Part shown: piece by piece, positions 1 through 7,750 of the stretch | How positions within the stretch are numbered: position 1 is the stretch's first letter | Layout of the letters: each line of letters begins with the position of its first letter | Assembly (NCBI GenBank): GCA_018433765.1 | Contig: JAHDQO010000004.1 | Span: 390,700 to 454,699, forward strand | From: Tissierellales bacterium | GTDB taxonomy: Bacteria > Bacillota > Clostridia > Tissierellales > Sedimentibacteraceae | DNA length: 64,000 bases | Direction: 5' to 3' | Made by a program: the position numbers and the translations under genes | The notes under the pieces: model-generated | What the model was told of the DNA's origin: nothing | The model's database searches: none | Seen by the model: only the letters and a program-made list of their open reading frames with translations

Positions 1-174
1 AATAAAAGTTCCTAAACCAGCAATCCAACCAAGTGCTCCAAATTTAGCACCATATTCAATAATTTCTCTACCTGTTGCATATCCTCCACCAATTAATACA
101 GATTGTAAAACAATTCCCGGAAGCAAATATCTTCCAAAAGCTCCATCAAAAAAAGATTTTCTTTTTATAATAAT
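1..174 (-). CDS. YkvI-like integral membrane protein, 5' part only
   Basis: On the minus strand the first ~57 residues of a membrane protein are readable and run off the window edge. The segment has a basic start (KRKSFFDGAFGRYLLPG) followed by a glycine-rich stretch GGGYATGREIIEYG and further hydrophobic sequence. This resembles the N-terminus of the YkvI family of transporter-like membrane proteins of unknown substrate; that is recognition, not a search result. A GAGGAGAG ribosome site (minus strand, about 175-182) is followed in frame only by ATT (174-172), ATT (171-169) or ATA (168-166). No ATG, GTG or TTG is available before the conserved region, so the start is either non-canonical or misread. 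It is divergent from ytqA. Confidence 0.6.
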   Translation of the reverse strand, partial: MIIKRKSFFDGAFGRYLLPGIVLQSVLIGGGYATGREIIEYGAKFGALGWIAGLGTFI

Positions 175-359
175 CTCTCCTCTTAACTTTTATCTTACAA
201 GTCAAACTTATCCACTCCTCAGTTTAAATATATGAGAGATTTACTAAGTTATCATATTAATATAAAAAAATTAATGATTAAAGCAGTTATATTTTTAAAA
301 AAACTATAAAATAAGCGTATTTATAATTTGAAAATATAAGTGAATAATTAGTGGACTAA

Positions 360-368
360 TGTTATAAT
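360..368 (+). promoter_or_regulatory. candidate extended -10 promoter of ytqA
   Basis: TG-T-TATAAT (TATAAT at 363-368) is an extended -10 element about 190 bases upstream of ytqA. No convincing -35 is seen at the expected spacing. If used, transcription would begin just before the DnaA-box hairpin at 429-465, which would then lie in the untranslated leader. The rest of the gap 175-557 holds no other recognisable gene or RNA. Confidence 0.3.
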
Positions 369-428
369 ATAATCAAAAAATGTTGATAATGTTGATAACT
401 CTGTTGATATGTGGTAAAAAACATGTAT

Positions 429-465
429 TTTCTGTGGATAACTTAAAAAAAGTTATCCACAGAAA
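429..465. promoter_or_regulatory. 15-bp perfect inverted repeat carrying two consensus DnaA boxes
   Basis: A 15-base arm (429-443) and its exact reverse complement (451-465) are separated by 7 A/T bases. Each arm contains a perfect DnaA box: TGTGGATAA at 433-441 and TTATCCACA at 453-461. Just upstream, GTTGATAA-like words recur at about 382, 391 and 403. The element lies between two divergent genes, so it is not a terminator for either. DnaA binding is inferred from the match to TTATNCACA; whether it regulates ytqA or the YkvI-like gene, or titrates DnaA, is unknown. Confidence 0.55.
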
Positions 466-557
466 GCACAAAAAAGATAATATTTAGAATAAAATTATGA
501 AAATACAAGTAAAAATAAAAAGAAATAGCGAGCTACTTTGAGAGGAAAGTTGTTAAT

Positions 558-1478
558 ATGTTGTGGAAAGATAAAAGATATCATACTTTGAATTATGAAA
601 TGAAAAAAATATTTGGAGAAAAAACTATAAAACTTTCAATAAATGGTGGTTTTACTTGTCCTAATAGAGATGGAACTATTGGAACAAAAGGATGCTTATT
701 CTGTAGTGAGAAAGGATCAGGTGAATTTGCTGGAAATGGACAAACAAGTATTAAAAATCAAATTAAACAGCAGAAAGATTTTTTGTCTAAAAAATGGAAA
801 ACTAATAGCTATATAGCATATTTTCAAAGCTATACTAATACATATGCTCCGGTTGAGATTTTAAAAAAGAAATACTACGAAGCACTTAATTGCGAAGGTA
901 TTAAAGGATTAGCCATTGCTACGAGACCTGACTGCATTAACGATGAAACTATTAAACTTTTAAAAGAAATAAACAAAAATTATTTTTTATGGGTTGAGTT
1001 AGGTCTACAAACTATTCATCATAAAACTGCTGAAATTATTAGAAGGGGATATGACTTAAATGTTTTTGAAAAAACTTTGAATAAATTAAATAATGCAGGA
1101 ATAAAAGCAGTTGTTCATCTAATTATAGGACTGCCTAATGAAACTAATGAGCAGATTTTACAATCGGTTAATTATATATCAAACAAAAACATTTGGGGAG
1201 TGAAGTTGCATCTTATGCATGTCTTAAAGAATACAGATTTAGAAGAATATTATTATAATACAAATTTTAAAATATTTGAAAAGAATGAATATGTCAGTTT
1301 ATTATGCGATTGTTTAGAAAAATTGCCACCTAAGATAGTTATCCATAGAGTAACTGGAGATGGTAAAAAATCAGATCTGGTAACACCAAGATGGAGTCTA
1401 GATAAATTGAAAGTTTTATCTGATATAGATAAAGAACTTAAGACTAGAAATAGTTGGCAGGGAAAATTAGTAGTGTAA
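558..1478 (+). CDS. ytqA: TIGR01212-type radical SAM protein (YtqA-like)
   Basis: The 306-residue protein has the radical SAM [4Fe-4S] cysteines near its N-terminus: C34, C46 and C49, in CPNRDGTIGTKGCLFC. This spacing is longer than the classic CX3CX2C and is typical of the TIGR01212/YtqA subfamily related to Elp3-type enzymes. Radical SAM proteins cleave S-adenosylmethionine to start a radical reaction. For this subfamily I know no settled substrate, though a role in RNA modification has been proposed. Length is usual for the family. ATG 558 follows a GAGAGGAAAG ribosome site. The gene stands alone; sigI begins 57 bases downstream with its own candidate promoter. Confidence 0.85.
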   Translation: MLWKDKRYHTLNYEMKKIFGEKTIKLSINGGFTCPNRDGTIGTKGCLFCSEKGSGEFAGNGQTSIKNQIKQQKDFLSKKWKTNSYIAYFQSYTNTYAPVEILKKKYYEALNCEGIKGLAIATRPDCINDETIKLLKEINKNYFLWVELGLQTIHHKTAEIIRRGYDLNVFEKTLNKLNNAGIKAVVHLIIGLPNETNEQILQSVNYISNKNIWGVKLHLMHVLKNTDLEEYYYNTNFKIFEKNEYVSLLCDCLEKLPPKIVIHRVTGDGKKSDLVTPRWSLDKLKVLSDIDKELKTRNSWQGKLVV

Positions 1479-1506
1479 CCCCACTTTTTTATAAATTTAT
1501 TTCGAA
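1478..1506 (+). promoter_or_regulatory. candidate SigI-type autoregulatory promoter
   Basis: Immediately after the ytqA stop there is an ACCCCAC word (from 1478), then an AT tract, then CGAA (1503-1506), 30 bases before the sigI start. Characterised SigI promoters of Clostridium and Bacillus carry a C-rich -35 region with a neighbouring A/T tract and a CGAA-like -10. From memory this agrees, and it would make sigI-rsgI autoregulated. The exact spacing rule is not something I can verify here. Confidence 0.35.
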
Positions 1507-1535
1507 ATACTATATTAAAGTAGGAGACAAAATAT

Positions 1536-2231
1536 ATGCTTAAAAAGAGTATACTTGCAGAAAAGATAAAATCAGCAAAATTAAATGATGATGATTTAAA
1601 TATATTAGTTTCAGAATATAAGCCATTTATTGTTAGTGAAATAGAGAAATTTAGAGGTAAGTATATTTTTCAGAATGATGAATTTATTACATCGGGTATG
1701 ATGGCATTTGCTGAAGCAGTTAAATCATATAAAGAAGAAAAGGGGAGCTTCATTCCTTTTGCTAGAAAGGTTATAAAACTAAGATTAATTGATTTTTATA
1801 AAAAAGAATATAGATATAAGAAAAAAGAATTATTATCAGCACAAGAAGATGATGATATTGAGGAAATTTATAATGATAAATCGTTTGACTTATATATAAC
1901 TTCTAAAGAAACAGAAATTAGAAAAGAAGAAATACAAGAGTTTAAGAAAAAACTAGAAAAATACGGCATTACATTAAGCGAGCTAGAAAAGATATCGCCA
2001 AAAAGAAAACATCTAAAACAAATATATTATAAAGCAGCATTATACATAAATGAAAATAATATGTTACATGAGAGTTTTTTAAAGTCAGGTAAAATTCCTA
2101 TAACAGCTGTTACTAAATCATTAGGTATAAATAGAAAGAAAATAGAAAGAGGAAGAAAATATATCATAGCGTTATTAATAATTATAAATGGGGATTTTGA
2201 ATATATTAAAAGCTATATATCTTTGGAGTGA
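1536..2231 (+). CDS. sigI: RNA polymerase sigma factor SigI
   Basis: The 231-residue protein is a sigma-70-family factor of the SigI group. A region-2-like segment (about residues 50-100, GMMAFAEAVKSYKEEKGSFIPFARKVIKLRLIDFYKKE, quoted in halves as GMMAFAEAVKSYKEEKG and FARKVIKLRLIDFYKKE) is followed by the SigI-specific C-terminal domain rather than an ordinary region 4. SigI factors direct stress or polysaccharide-responsive genes and are held by the membrane protein RsgI, which here follows directly. The ATG at 1536 sits behind an AGTAGGAGAC ribosome site. Its stop is 5 bases before the preferred rsgI start, implying translational coupling. Confidence 0.85.
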   Translation: MLKKSILAEKIKSAKLNDDDLNILVSEYKPFIVSEIEKFRGKYIFQNDEFITSGMMAFAEAVKSYKEEKGSFIPFARKVIKLRLIDFYKKEYRYKKKELLSAQEDDDIEEIYNDKSFDLYITSKETEIRKEEIQEFKKKLEKYGITLSELEKISPKRKHLKQIYYKAALYINENNMLHESFLKSGKIPITAVTKSLGINRKKIERGRKYIIALLIIINGDFEYIKSYISLE

Positions 2232-2236
2232 TTGAT

Positions 2237-3124
2237 ATGAGAGGAATAATATTAGAAAAAGAAAATAATAGAATAGTTGTTTTAACAAAAGACGGAAGAT
2301 TTATAAAAAGAAAAATCACAACAGAAAAAGAAATAGGTGATGAAATAAACATATCTAATGTTGGATATAAACAAATCATGTCTATTGCAGCAGCTTTAGT
2401 AGTTGTTTTTATTGTGACTTTCAGATCATATGCAGTATATGCTCAACCTTATGGATATGTTCAAATAGAAGGTGATTCAGGTATAGAGTTGACATATAAC
2501 AAACAGTTCAAAGTTATAAATGCTGAAAGTATTAATGACAATGAAGAAGAAATAAATCAAGAAATAATAGAAGATTTAAAAGGTAAAAAGATTGAAGAAG
2601 CTATTAGCTTAACTACATCAAAGGTTTTAGAAAACCAAGAAAGTACAGTTGTTATTACATGTACTTCTCTCGATAAAGATGTAAAAGAAGCAATTGTAAA
2701 TGAGTTCCAGCAAAAAGAAATTGAAGAAAAAGAAGTAATTATTTTAAATGTAGAAAAAGAAGATTATGAAAATGCTAGAAAAAATAATATAAATCCTGCT
2801 GAAGAAAACTTAAGACAAAAATTAAGTGAGAAAAATGTATCAGAAGAAGAACTAAAAGAAATGGACAGTGTTAAAGACTTAGTCCATAAAATAAATACAA
2901 TAAGAAAAGAAGAAAAAGATAAAATAAAAGAAGAAAGAAAAAATAATAAAAATATTAACAAAAAAGAGGCAAAAGAAATAAAATCAAATAAACATGATAA
3001 AGAAAATCAAAATATAATAAATAATAGTAAAGATAATAAAGTTAATAAAGATAATAGAAATAAAATTAAAGACAATAAAAATAAAATTAAAGATAATAGA
3101 GGACATTCAAAAAGAAATAATTAA
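2237..3124 (+). CDS. rsgI: RsgI-like membrane-bound anti-sigma-I factor
   Basis: The start is taken as ATG 2237, 8 bases after GGAG. An upstream GTG (2228) overlaps that site and the sigI stop. Residues 1-45 match the cytoplasmic RsgI_N domain that binds SigI (MRGIILEKENNRIVVLTKDG). One membrane helix follows at about 46-68, then an extracellular SEAL-like domain. In characterised RsgI proteins the ectodomain self-cleaves at an Asn-Pro bond in a VNPS/INPS-like motif. Here the aligned stretch reads IEGDSGIELTYN and has no Asn-Pro. The last ~110 residues are a low-complexity Lys/Asn/Glu tail with repeated KDNKNKIKDN-like words and no carbohydrate-binding module. The input it senses cannot be told from sequence. 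Confidence 0.8.
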   Translation: MRGIILEKENNRIVVLTKDGRFIKRKITTEKEIGDEINISNVGYKQIMSIAAALVVVFIVTFRSYAVYAQPYGYVQIEGDSGIELTYNKQFKVINAESINDNEEEINQEIIEDLKGKKIEEAISLTTSKVLENQESTVVITCTSLDKDVKEAIVNEFQQKEIEEKEVIILNVEKEDYENARKNNINPAEENLRQKLSEKNVSEEELKEMDSVKDLVHKINTIRKEEKDKIKEERKNNKNINKKEAKEIKSNKHDKENQNIINNSKDNKVNKDNRNKIKDNKNKIKDNRGHSKRNN

Positions 3125-3144
3125 ACAAAAAGTAAAATAATTAT

Positions 3145-3180
3145 AAGAGCCAAAAATATTATATAGATTTTTTGGCTCTT
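3145..3180. terminator. bidirectional terminator between rsgI and the DMT gene
   Basis: AAGAGCCAAAAA (3145-3156) pairs with TTTTTGGCTCTT (3169-3180): 12 base pairs around a 12-base loop, with A-rich and T-rich flanks on both sides. It serves the convergent rsgI and DMT genes. The stop codon of the DMT gene lies in its loop. Confidence 0.75.
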
Positions 3181-4040
3181 TGATTTCTAATGAACCAATA
3201 AATACCTATTATAATTATAAGTCCTCCTAATAAAGTTAATATACTTGGTGCTTCTTTAAATAATATAAATGCCATAAAACTTGCGAAAATAGGTTCAATA
3301 AGTGTTGATGTAGATACAAATGTAGCGGGGATATACTGCATAAGCCAATTGTAAACAGTATGTCCTAATATAGAACAAAAAAATGCAAGGCTAATGAAAA
3401 TTGCAAATTCTTTCATTGAATATGGATATACAGGAGTTTTAGTAACGTAACAAAGAGAAAATAGTACTAAAGCAGAAACAGAATATACAATAAAAACATA
3501 ACTGCCATTACTTAAATTTTTTCTTACTATTTTTCCTATAATAAAATATCCGGCAACAAATATAGATCCTAAAAATGCTAACAAATCTCCTTTAAAAGCA
3601 TGAGATGAGCCGCTGTGTATATCTGCAAATGCTATTACAATACTTCCTGCAATTGCAATGATTATACCTATAATTGATTTTTTGCTGAGCCTTTCATTAA
3701 ATAGAAAGAAACTTGCAATAGCAACGAATACAGGATTTAAGCTTACTAAAACAGTGGAACTAGCAATAGTGGTTATTTTGATTGAGGCTATCCAAGTTGC
3801 AAAGTGCAGTGCTAAAAAAATTCCACTTAAAATACAAAGAAATAATTCTTTAGTTTTAATTTTTGCTAGATTCTTAAAATCTTTTAAAATTACGGGAATT
3901 AATAAAAATAAAACAGTAAAAAGCATTCTATATGCAGAAATAACTAAAGATGGTGCTTCAGAAAAACGTATAAAAATGGAAGATAGTGACGTAAAAAAAA
4001 CGCCTGCAAATATTAAATATTTAGATGGAGCTCTAGTCAT
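3159..4040 (-). CDS. EamA/DMT-family membrane exporter
   Basis: The 293-residue, very hydrophobic protein has about ten transmembrane segments arranged as two EamA repeats (roughly residues 8-140 and 152-287). This is the usual size and layout of drug/metabolite-superfamily exporters. The first repeat ends with the typical ...LNPVFVAIASFFLFNERLS stretch and the second with LIEPIFASFMAFILFKE. Substrate cannot be assigned. Start ATG 4038-4040 lies behind AGGTGATAAA. The gene is convergent with rsgI and divergent from the TetR-MATE operon, so its promoter lies close to the TetR operators at 4132-4183, although no evident operator overlaps its own start. Confidence 0.85.
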   Translation of the reverse strand: MTRAPSKYLIFAGVFFTSLSSIFIRFSEAPSLVISAYRMLFTVLFLLIPVILKDFKNLAKIKTKELFLCILSGIFLALHFATWIASIKITTIASSTVLVSLNPVFVAIASFFLFNERLSKKSIIGIIIAIAGSIVIAFADIHSGSSHAFKGDLLAFLGSIFVAGYFIIGKIVRKNLSNGSYVFIVYSVSALVLFSLCYVTKTPVYPYSMKEFAIFISLAFFCSILGHTVYNWLMQYIPATFVSTSTLIEPIFASFMAFILFKEAPSILTLLGGLIIIIGIYWFIRNQRAKKSI

Positions 4041-4131
4041 TTTATCACCTCAATGAAATTTTTATAACTAATATAATAAAACACAATTTAAATAGTAGCA
4101 TATAAATTTACAAAAATAAAGGAAAAAATAC

Positions 4132-4183
4132 TTGACAATATGAACAACGTTCATTACAATATATAAGAAAGCGAACAATGTTC
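4132..4183 (+). promoter_or_regulatory. promoter with two TetR-type operators for the tetR-MATE operon
   Basis: The promoter is TTGACA (4132-4137), a 17-base spacer, then TACAAT (4155-4160). A perfect inverted repeat, TGAAC-AAC-GTTCA (4141-4153), fills the spacer. A second copy, GAACA-A-TGTTC (4173-4183), lies just past the -10; the two are 31 bases apart, about three helical turns. The placement predicts repression by the TetR protein encoded at 4568, which is inference. From the operators to that gene the leader is about 380 bases and consists of repeats. Confidence 0.7.
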
Positions 4184-4201
4184 ATTATAATTAGATAAAA
4201 G

Positions 4202-4331
4202 ATAAATGAATTGAGAATGGAGAAATGAGAAATGAGAAATGAGAATTAAATGTATAAATTTTCTTTAAGAAAATTTAAACCATATTACTCGTTATTCGTT
4301 ACTAATCACTCATTTTAGTTTTTTATTAATC
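4202..4331. repeat. mosaic foldback repeat, copy 1
   Basis: The segment starts with GAGAATGGAGAAATGAGAAATGAGAA-type words (here beginning GAATTGAGAATGG at about 4208). A hairpin follows, AAATTTTCTT-TA-AGAAAATTT (4256-4276), and then pyrimidine-strand counterparts such as TTACTCGTTATTCGTTACT. The same modules recur in the flagellar intergenic gaps downstream. This copy lies in the untranslated leader of the tetR-MATE operon. Confidence 0.6.
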
Positions 4332-4540
4332 GTTTAGATATTAAATTTACGAAGCATGAGTAAATTATCATTGTTACTCGTTGCTCGTTTTTCGTCACTC
4401 GTTTAGATACTAATTTACGAAGCATGAGTAAATTACCATTGTTACTCGTTGCTCGTTTTTCGTCACTCGTTTAGATACTAATTTACGAAGTATGAGTAAA
4501 TTACCATTGTTACTAGTTACTCGTTTTTCGTCACTCGTTT
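4332..4540. repeat. 68-bp tandem repeat, about three copies
   Basis: A unit beginning GTTTAGATA recurs at 4332, 4401 and 4469, a period of 68 bases with one single-base indel in the first unit. Each unit contains the hairpin AATTTAC...GTAAATT (4344-4366, 4412-4434, 4480-4502) and a TTACTCGTTGCTCGTTTTTCG word. The copies are nearly identical, implying recent duplication. They are not separated by unique spacers, so this is not a CRISPR array. Confidence 0.85.
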
Positions 4541-4567
4541 ATTTATTATATAGAAAGGGTTGATATT

Positions 4568-5143
4568 ATGCCAAGAAAAAGCAGTAATTTGAGGGAGAAT
4601 ATTTTAGAAGTCTCAGCTGTTTTATTTAGGGAGAATGAATATAAAGACGTTGATATGAGAAGGATATCAAAAGAAGTAGGTTCAGCAGTAGGAACTATAT
4701 ATAATTATTTTCCGAACAAAGAGACATTATATGTAGAGGTATTTAAAGATAGCTGGGAAAAAACATTAATAAATCTTGATAAAATAACTAATATGAAAGA
4801 TGATCCCATGAAAAAAGCTGTAAAATTTGTAATGGAAATCTATAGGGGTAAAGAAGATCGAAAATATTTATCAAAACAGGTAATATTTCATACTATTAGA
4901 AAAGATGCAGGAAAAAATGAAATAAAAAAAATTAAAGATAGATGGCATAATCATATTTCTAATAATATGAAAAAGATTATAATTGAAGCAAATGCAGTTA
5001 AGAATATTGGAATAGATGAAAAATATTACGATCATCTGACAAATACAATTTTAATAGCTACTTTAGCATTAGATGATTTTTTTAGCAATAATGAAACATC
5101 TAAAGAGTTTATAGAAATATATATAAAAAAACTACTATCTTGA
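4568..5143 (+). CDS. TetR/AcrR-family transcriptional regulator
   Basis: The 191-residue protein has an N-terminal TetR helix-turn-helix (about residues 10-55): RENILEVSAVLF, then DMRRISKEVGSAVGTIYNYF and a PNKETLY motif. The diverse all-helical C-terminal part would bind ligand and form the dimer interface. It is followed 9 bases later by a MATE efflux gene, and its own promoter carries two matching palindromic operators (4141-4183). The simple reading is an autorepressed efflux operon relieved by a toxic compound. ATG 4568 lies behind AGAAAGGGTTG. Ligand unknown. Confidence 0.88.
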   Translation: MPRKSSNLRENILEVSAVLFRENEYKDVDMRRISKEVGSAVGTIYNYFPNKETLYVEVFKDSWEKTLINLDKITNMKDDPMKKAVKFVMEIYRGKEDRKYLSKQVIFHTIRKDAGKNEIKKIKDRWHNHISNNMKKIIIEANAVKNIGIDEKYYDHLTNTILIATLALDDFFSNNETSKEFIEIYIKKLLS

Positions 5144-5152
5144 GGTGATGCA

Positions 5153-6511
5153 ATGAATGAAGAAAGAATTAAACTATTAAGTGAGACACCTGTAAAAACT
5201 GCATTGATTAAGTTGTCTGTTCCTTCAATAATAGCAATGTTAATTAATGCTATATATAATCTAGCTGATACTTTTTTTATAGGACAGCTAAATAATGAAG
5301 GTGCTATGGCAGCAGTTGCTGTAGCTTTTCCTATTCTTATGCTTATTGGTGCAGTTGGAGGTATGTTTGGTATAGGGGGAGGTTCATATTTATCAAGACT
5401 TTTAGGAGAAGATGAGTTTGAAAAAGCAAATCAAACAACATCAACTTCATTTTTTACTTCATTAATACTTGGTTTAATCTTAACTATACCGTTATACATT
5501 TTTCTAGAAGATATATTATCAGTATTTGGAGCAACTCCTACTATAATGCCTTATGCATTTGATTATACAAAAATATTAATCATAGGTAACATAATAACTA
5601 TGACCAACATGACTATGAATAACCTGCTAAGAGCTGAAGGAGCAGCCAAGCAGTCAATGATGAGCTTTTTATTTGGTTCAGGCCTTAATATTATACTTGA
5701 TCCTATTTTTATCTTTGTTTTTAACATGGGAGTAGAAGGAGCAGCTTGGGCTACATTAATAGGTAAAATAGTTTCATTTATATATTTAATATCATATTAT
5801 TTACGAGGTAAAAGTATAGCTAAAATTGCTTTTAAATATTTTTCTCCTGTTAAAGAATTATATGTAGAAATATTTAAGATAGGTATTCCATCATTTGTTA
5901 GACAAGGTCTTTCAAGTATATCAATGGCTTTAATAAACAATTCAGCTATGGTTTATGGAGATTCAGTCATAGCAGGTCTGGGTGTTGCTATGAGAGTATT
6001 TTCAATAAGCTATTTCTTACTTTTCGGTTTTTCAACAGGCTTTCAGCCTCTAGCAGGTTACAGCTATGGTGCTAAAAAGTATAAAAGACTAAACGAAAGT
6101 ATAAAAACATCAATGCTATGGGCAACTGGTATATCAATTATATTCTTTTTAGTATTTATAGTAGCAAAAGAACCTATTTTAAGAGCGTTTAGTGACGTAG
6201 ATGAAATAGTTAATTATGGTATAATGATAATAAATGCTATGCTTATATTCATGCCTTTTATAGGGTTCCAAACTATAGCTACAACATTGTTCCAAGCACT
6301 AGGCAAAGGAAAAGAAGCACTAGTTCTTTCCATTGCCAGACAAGGTATATTTCTAATACCTGCAATACTAATATTACCTAAAATGTTTGGATTAAATGGT
6401 ATTATATATTCACAACCATTAGCAGATGGACTTACGTTAATAATTTCAATAATCTTGTACGTAAGAATAATGAGAAAAATAAAATCAGTTATAGATAATT
6501 CTAATAATTAA
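5153..6511 (+). CDS. MATE-family multidrug/cation efflux transporter
   Basis: The 452-residue protein has about twelve transmembrane helices in two halves, as usual for MATE (MatE/NorM-like, DinF-related) antiporters. The N-terminal IKLSVPSIIAMLINAIYNLADTFFIG signature is visible as KLSVPSIIAMLINAIYNLAD, and the second half opens GIPSFVRQGLSSISMALINN. MATE proteins exchange Na+ or H+ for cationic compounds at the cytoplasmic membrane. ATG 5153 follows TTGAGGTGATGCA and sits 9 bases after the tetR stop, so the two are one operon. Substrate is unknown, but regulation by the adjacent TetR protein suggests a drug or toxic metabolite. Confidence 0.9.
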   Translation: MNEERIKLLSETPVKTALIKLSVPSIIAMLINAIYNLADTFFIGQLNNEGAMAAVAVAFPILMLIGAVGGMFGIGGGSYLSRLLGEDEFEKANQTTSTSFFTSLILGLILTIPLYIFLEDILSVFGATPTIMPYAFDYTKILIIGNIITMTNMTMNNLLRAEGAAKQSMMSFLFGSGLNIILDPIFIFVFNMGVEGAAWATLIGKIVSFIYLISYYLRGKSIAKIAFKYFSPVKELYVEIFKIGIPSFVRQGLSSISMALINNSAMVYGDSVIAGLGVAMRVFSISYFLLFGFSTGFQPLAGYSYGAKKYKRLNESIKTSMLWATGISIIFFLVFIVAKEPILRAFSDVDEIVNYGIMIINAMLIFMPFIGFQTIATTLFQALGKGKEALVLSIARQGIFLIPAILILPKMFGLNGIIYSQPLADGLTLIISIILYVRIMRKIKSVIDNSNN

Positions 6512-6530
6512 AAATATATAAAAAAAATTA

Positions 6531-6560
6531 GAGCAGCTAAAAAAAGCTGCTCATCATTTA
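6531..6560 (-). terminator. terminator of serA
   Basis: GAGCAGCT (6531-6538) pairs with AGCTGCTC (6545-6552). On the minus strand the hairpin is followed by TAATTTTTTTA, so it terminates serA. On the plus strand the following bases are not T-rich, so it is a poor terminator for the MATE operon. Confidence 0.7.
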
Positions 6561-6586
6561 TCTAAAATTAATTTAGCATTTTGCAT

Positions 6587-7750
6587 TTACTTAACGTGCA
6601 TTACACTCAATATTCCTTCAGTATTTCTTATTTCATCAATTTTCTCTTCAGTAATACATCCTTTAACATCTATTATGTTATATGCATAATCTCCCTTACT
6701 TTTGTTTACCATTTCAATTATGTTTATATTATATTTTGCTAAAACAGCTGAAAGAGAACCAATCATGTTAGGAACGTTCTTATTAATTACAGTAATTCTT
6801 TCAGTTCCTGGGTTTCTATCTAATGAACAATTAGGTAAATTAACTGAATTAGTAATATTACCATTAACAATATAATCAATCAATTGTTTAGAAGCCATCC
6901 TAGCGCAATTTTCCTCTGATTCAGGTGTTGAAGCTCCTAAGTGAGGTAAACAAATAGTATTCTTAGAGTGTAGTATTTTTTCATTTGGAAAATCAGTTAC
7001 ATATTTAGATATTTTACCACTTTCTAAAGCTTCTACAACGTCATCATCATTAACAAGACATCCTCTAGAAAGATTAAGAAGTTTTACTCCTTTTTTCATT
7101 TTATCTATTTTGTCTTTATTAATAAATTCTGTTGTTGCTTTAATTAAAGGAATATGCATAGAAATATAATCTGATTGTGATAATAGCTCATCTAAACTTT
7201 CAGCATAGTACACATCCCAAGAAACACCTATAGCATTTTTAACAGACATGTATGGATCATATCCTATAACTTTCATACCAAGCTTAATAGCTGTATTTGC
7301 TACTAGAACACCTATTGCACCAAGACCTATAACTCCTATAGTTTTTCCTTTGATTTCAGGACCTTTAAATTGACTTTTTCCTTTTTCTACTTGTTTAGCA
7401 ACATCATTGTTCAAAGTTTTAGTCCAATTTATACCATCAACAACATCTCTTGAACTTAATAACATACCTAGAATAGTTAATTCCATAACTGCGTTAGCAT
7501 TTGCACCGGGTGTGTTAAATACTACGATGCCATTTTCAGAACATTTTTCAACTGGAATATTATTTACCCCTGCACCTGCACGAGCTATAGCTTTTAGATT
7601 TTTAGGAAATTCTATATCATGAAGTTTTGCACTTCTTAATATAATACCATCTGCATTAGTTACATCTTCAGCTTGAAGTGCAAATTTGTCTTCGGAGAAA
7701 AGACATAACCCTTCATTTGATATTTTATTATATACGGCTATTTTAAACAT
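6587..7750 (-). CDS. serA: D-3-phosphoglycerate dehydrogenase, short ACT-containing form
   Basis: The 387-residue protein is an NAD-dependent D-2-hydroxyacid dehydrogenase that would oxidise 3-phosphoglycerate in the first step of serine synthesis. The NAD-binding GLGAIG motif is at about 142-147. The catalytic residues fit R229 (NLSRGCLV), E257 (FPNEKILH) and H270 (LPHLGASTPESEENCARM, where the GAST context is typical of SerA). The last ~75 residues form an ACT domain (ITVINKNVPNMIGSLSAVLA), the serine-sensing module. ATG 7748-7750 lies behind AAAGGAGGCC. No serC neighbour is in the window. A different 2-hydroxyacid substrate is less likely given the ACT domain. Confidence 0.85.
   Translation of the reverse strand: MFKIAVYNKISNEGLCLFSEDKFALQAEDVTNADGIILRSAKLHDIEFPKNLKAIARAGAGVNNIPVEKCSENGIVVFNTPGANANAVMELTILGMLLSSRDVVDGINWTKTLNNDVAKQVEKGKSQFKGPEIKGKTIGVIGLGAIGVLVANTAIKLGMKVIGYDPYMSVKNAIGVSWDVYYAESLDELLSQSDYISMHIPLIKATTEFINKDKIDKMKKGVKLLNLSRGCLVNDDDVVEALESGKISKYVTDFPNEKILHSKNTICLPHLGASTPESEENCARMASKQLIDYIVNGNITNSVNLPNCSLDRNPGTERITVINKNVPNMIGSLSAVLAKYNINIIEMVNKSKGDYAYNIIDVKGCITEEKIDEIRNTEGILSVMHVK

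Noticed and set aside
429..465. The DnaA-box hairpin read as a terminator
   Set aside because: Both flanking genes start here (divergent), so nothing needs terminating, and no T-run follows on the plus strand.
4332..4540. 68-bp repeats considered as a CRISPR array
   Set aside because: Units are contiguous and whole-unit identical, with no unique spacers, and no cas genes are present.
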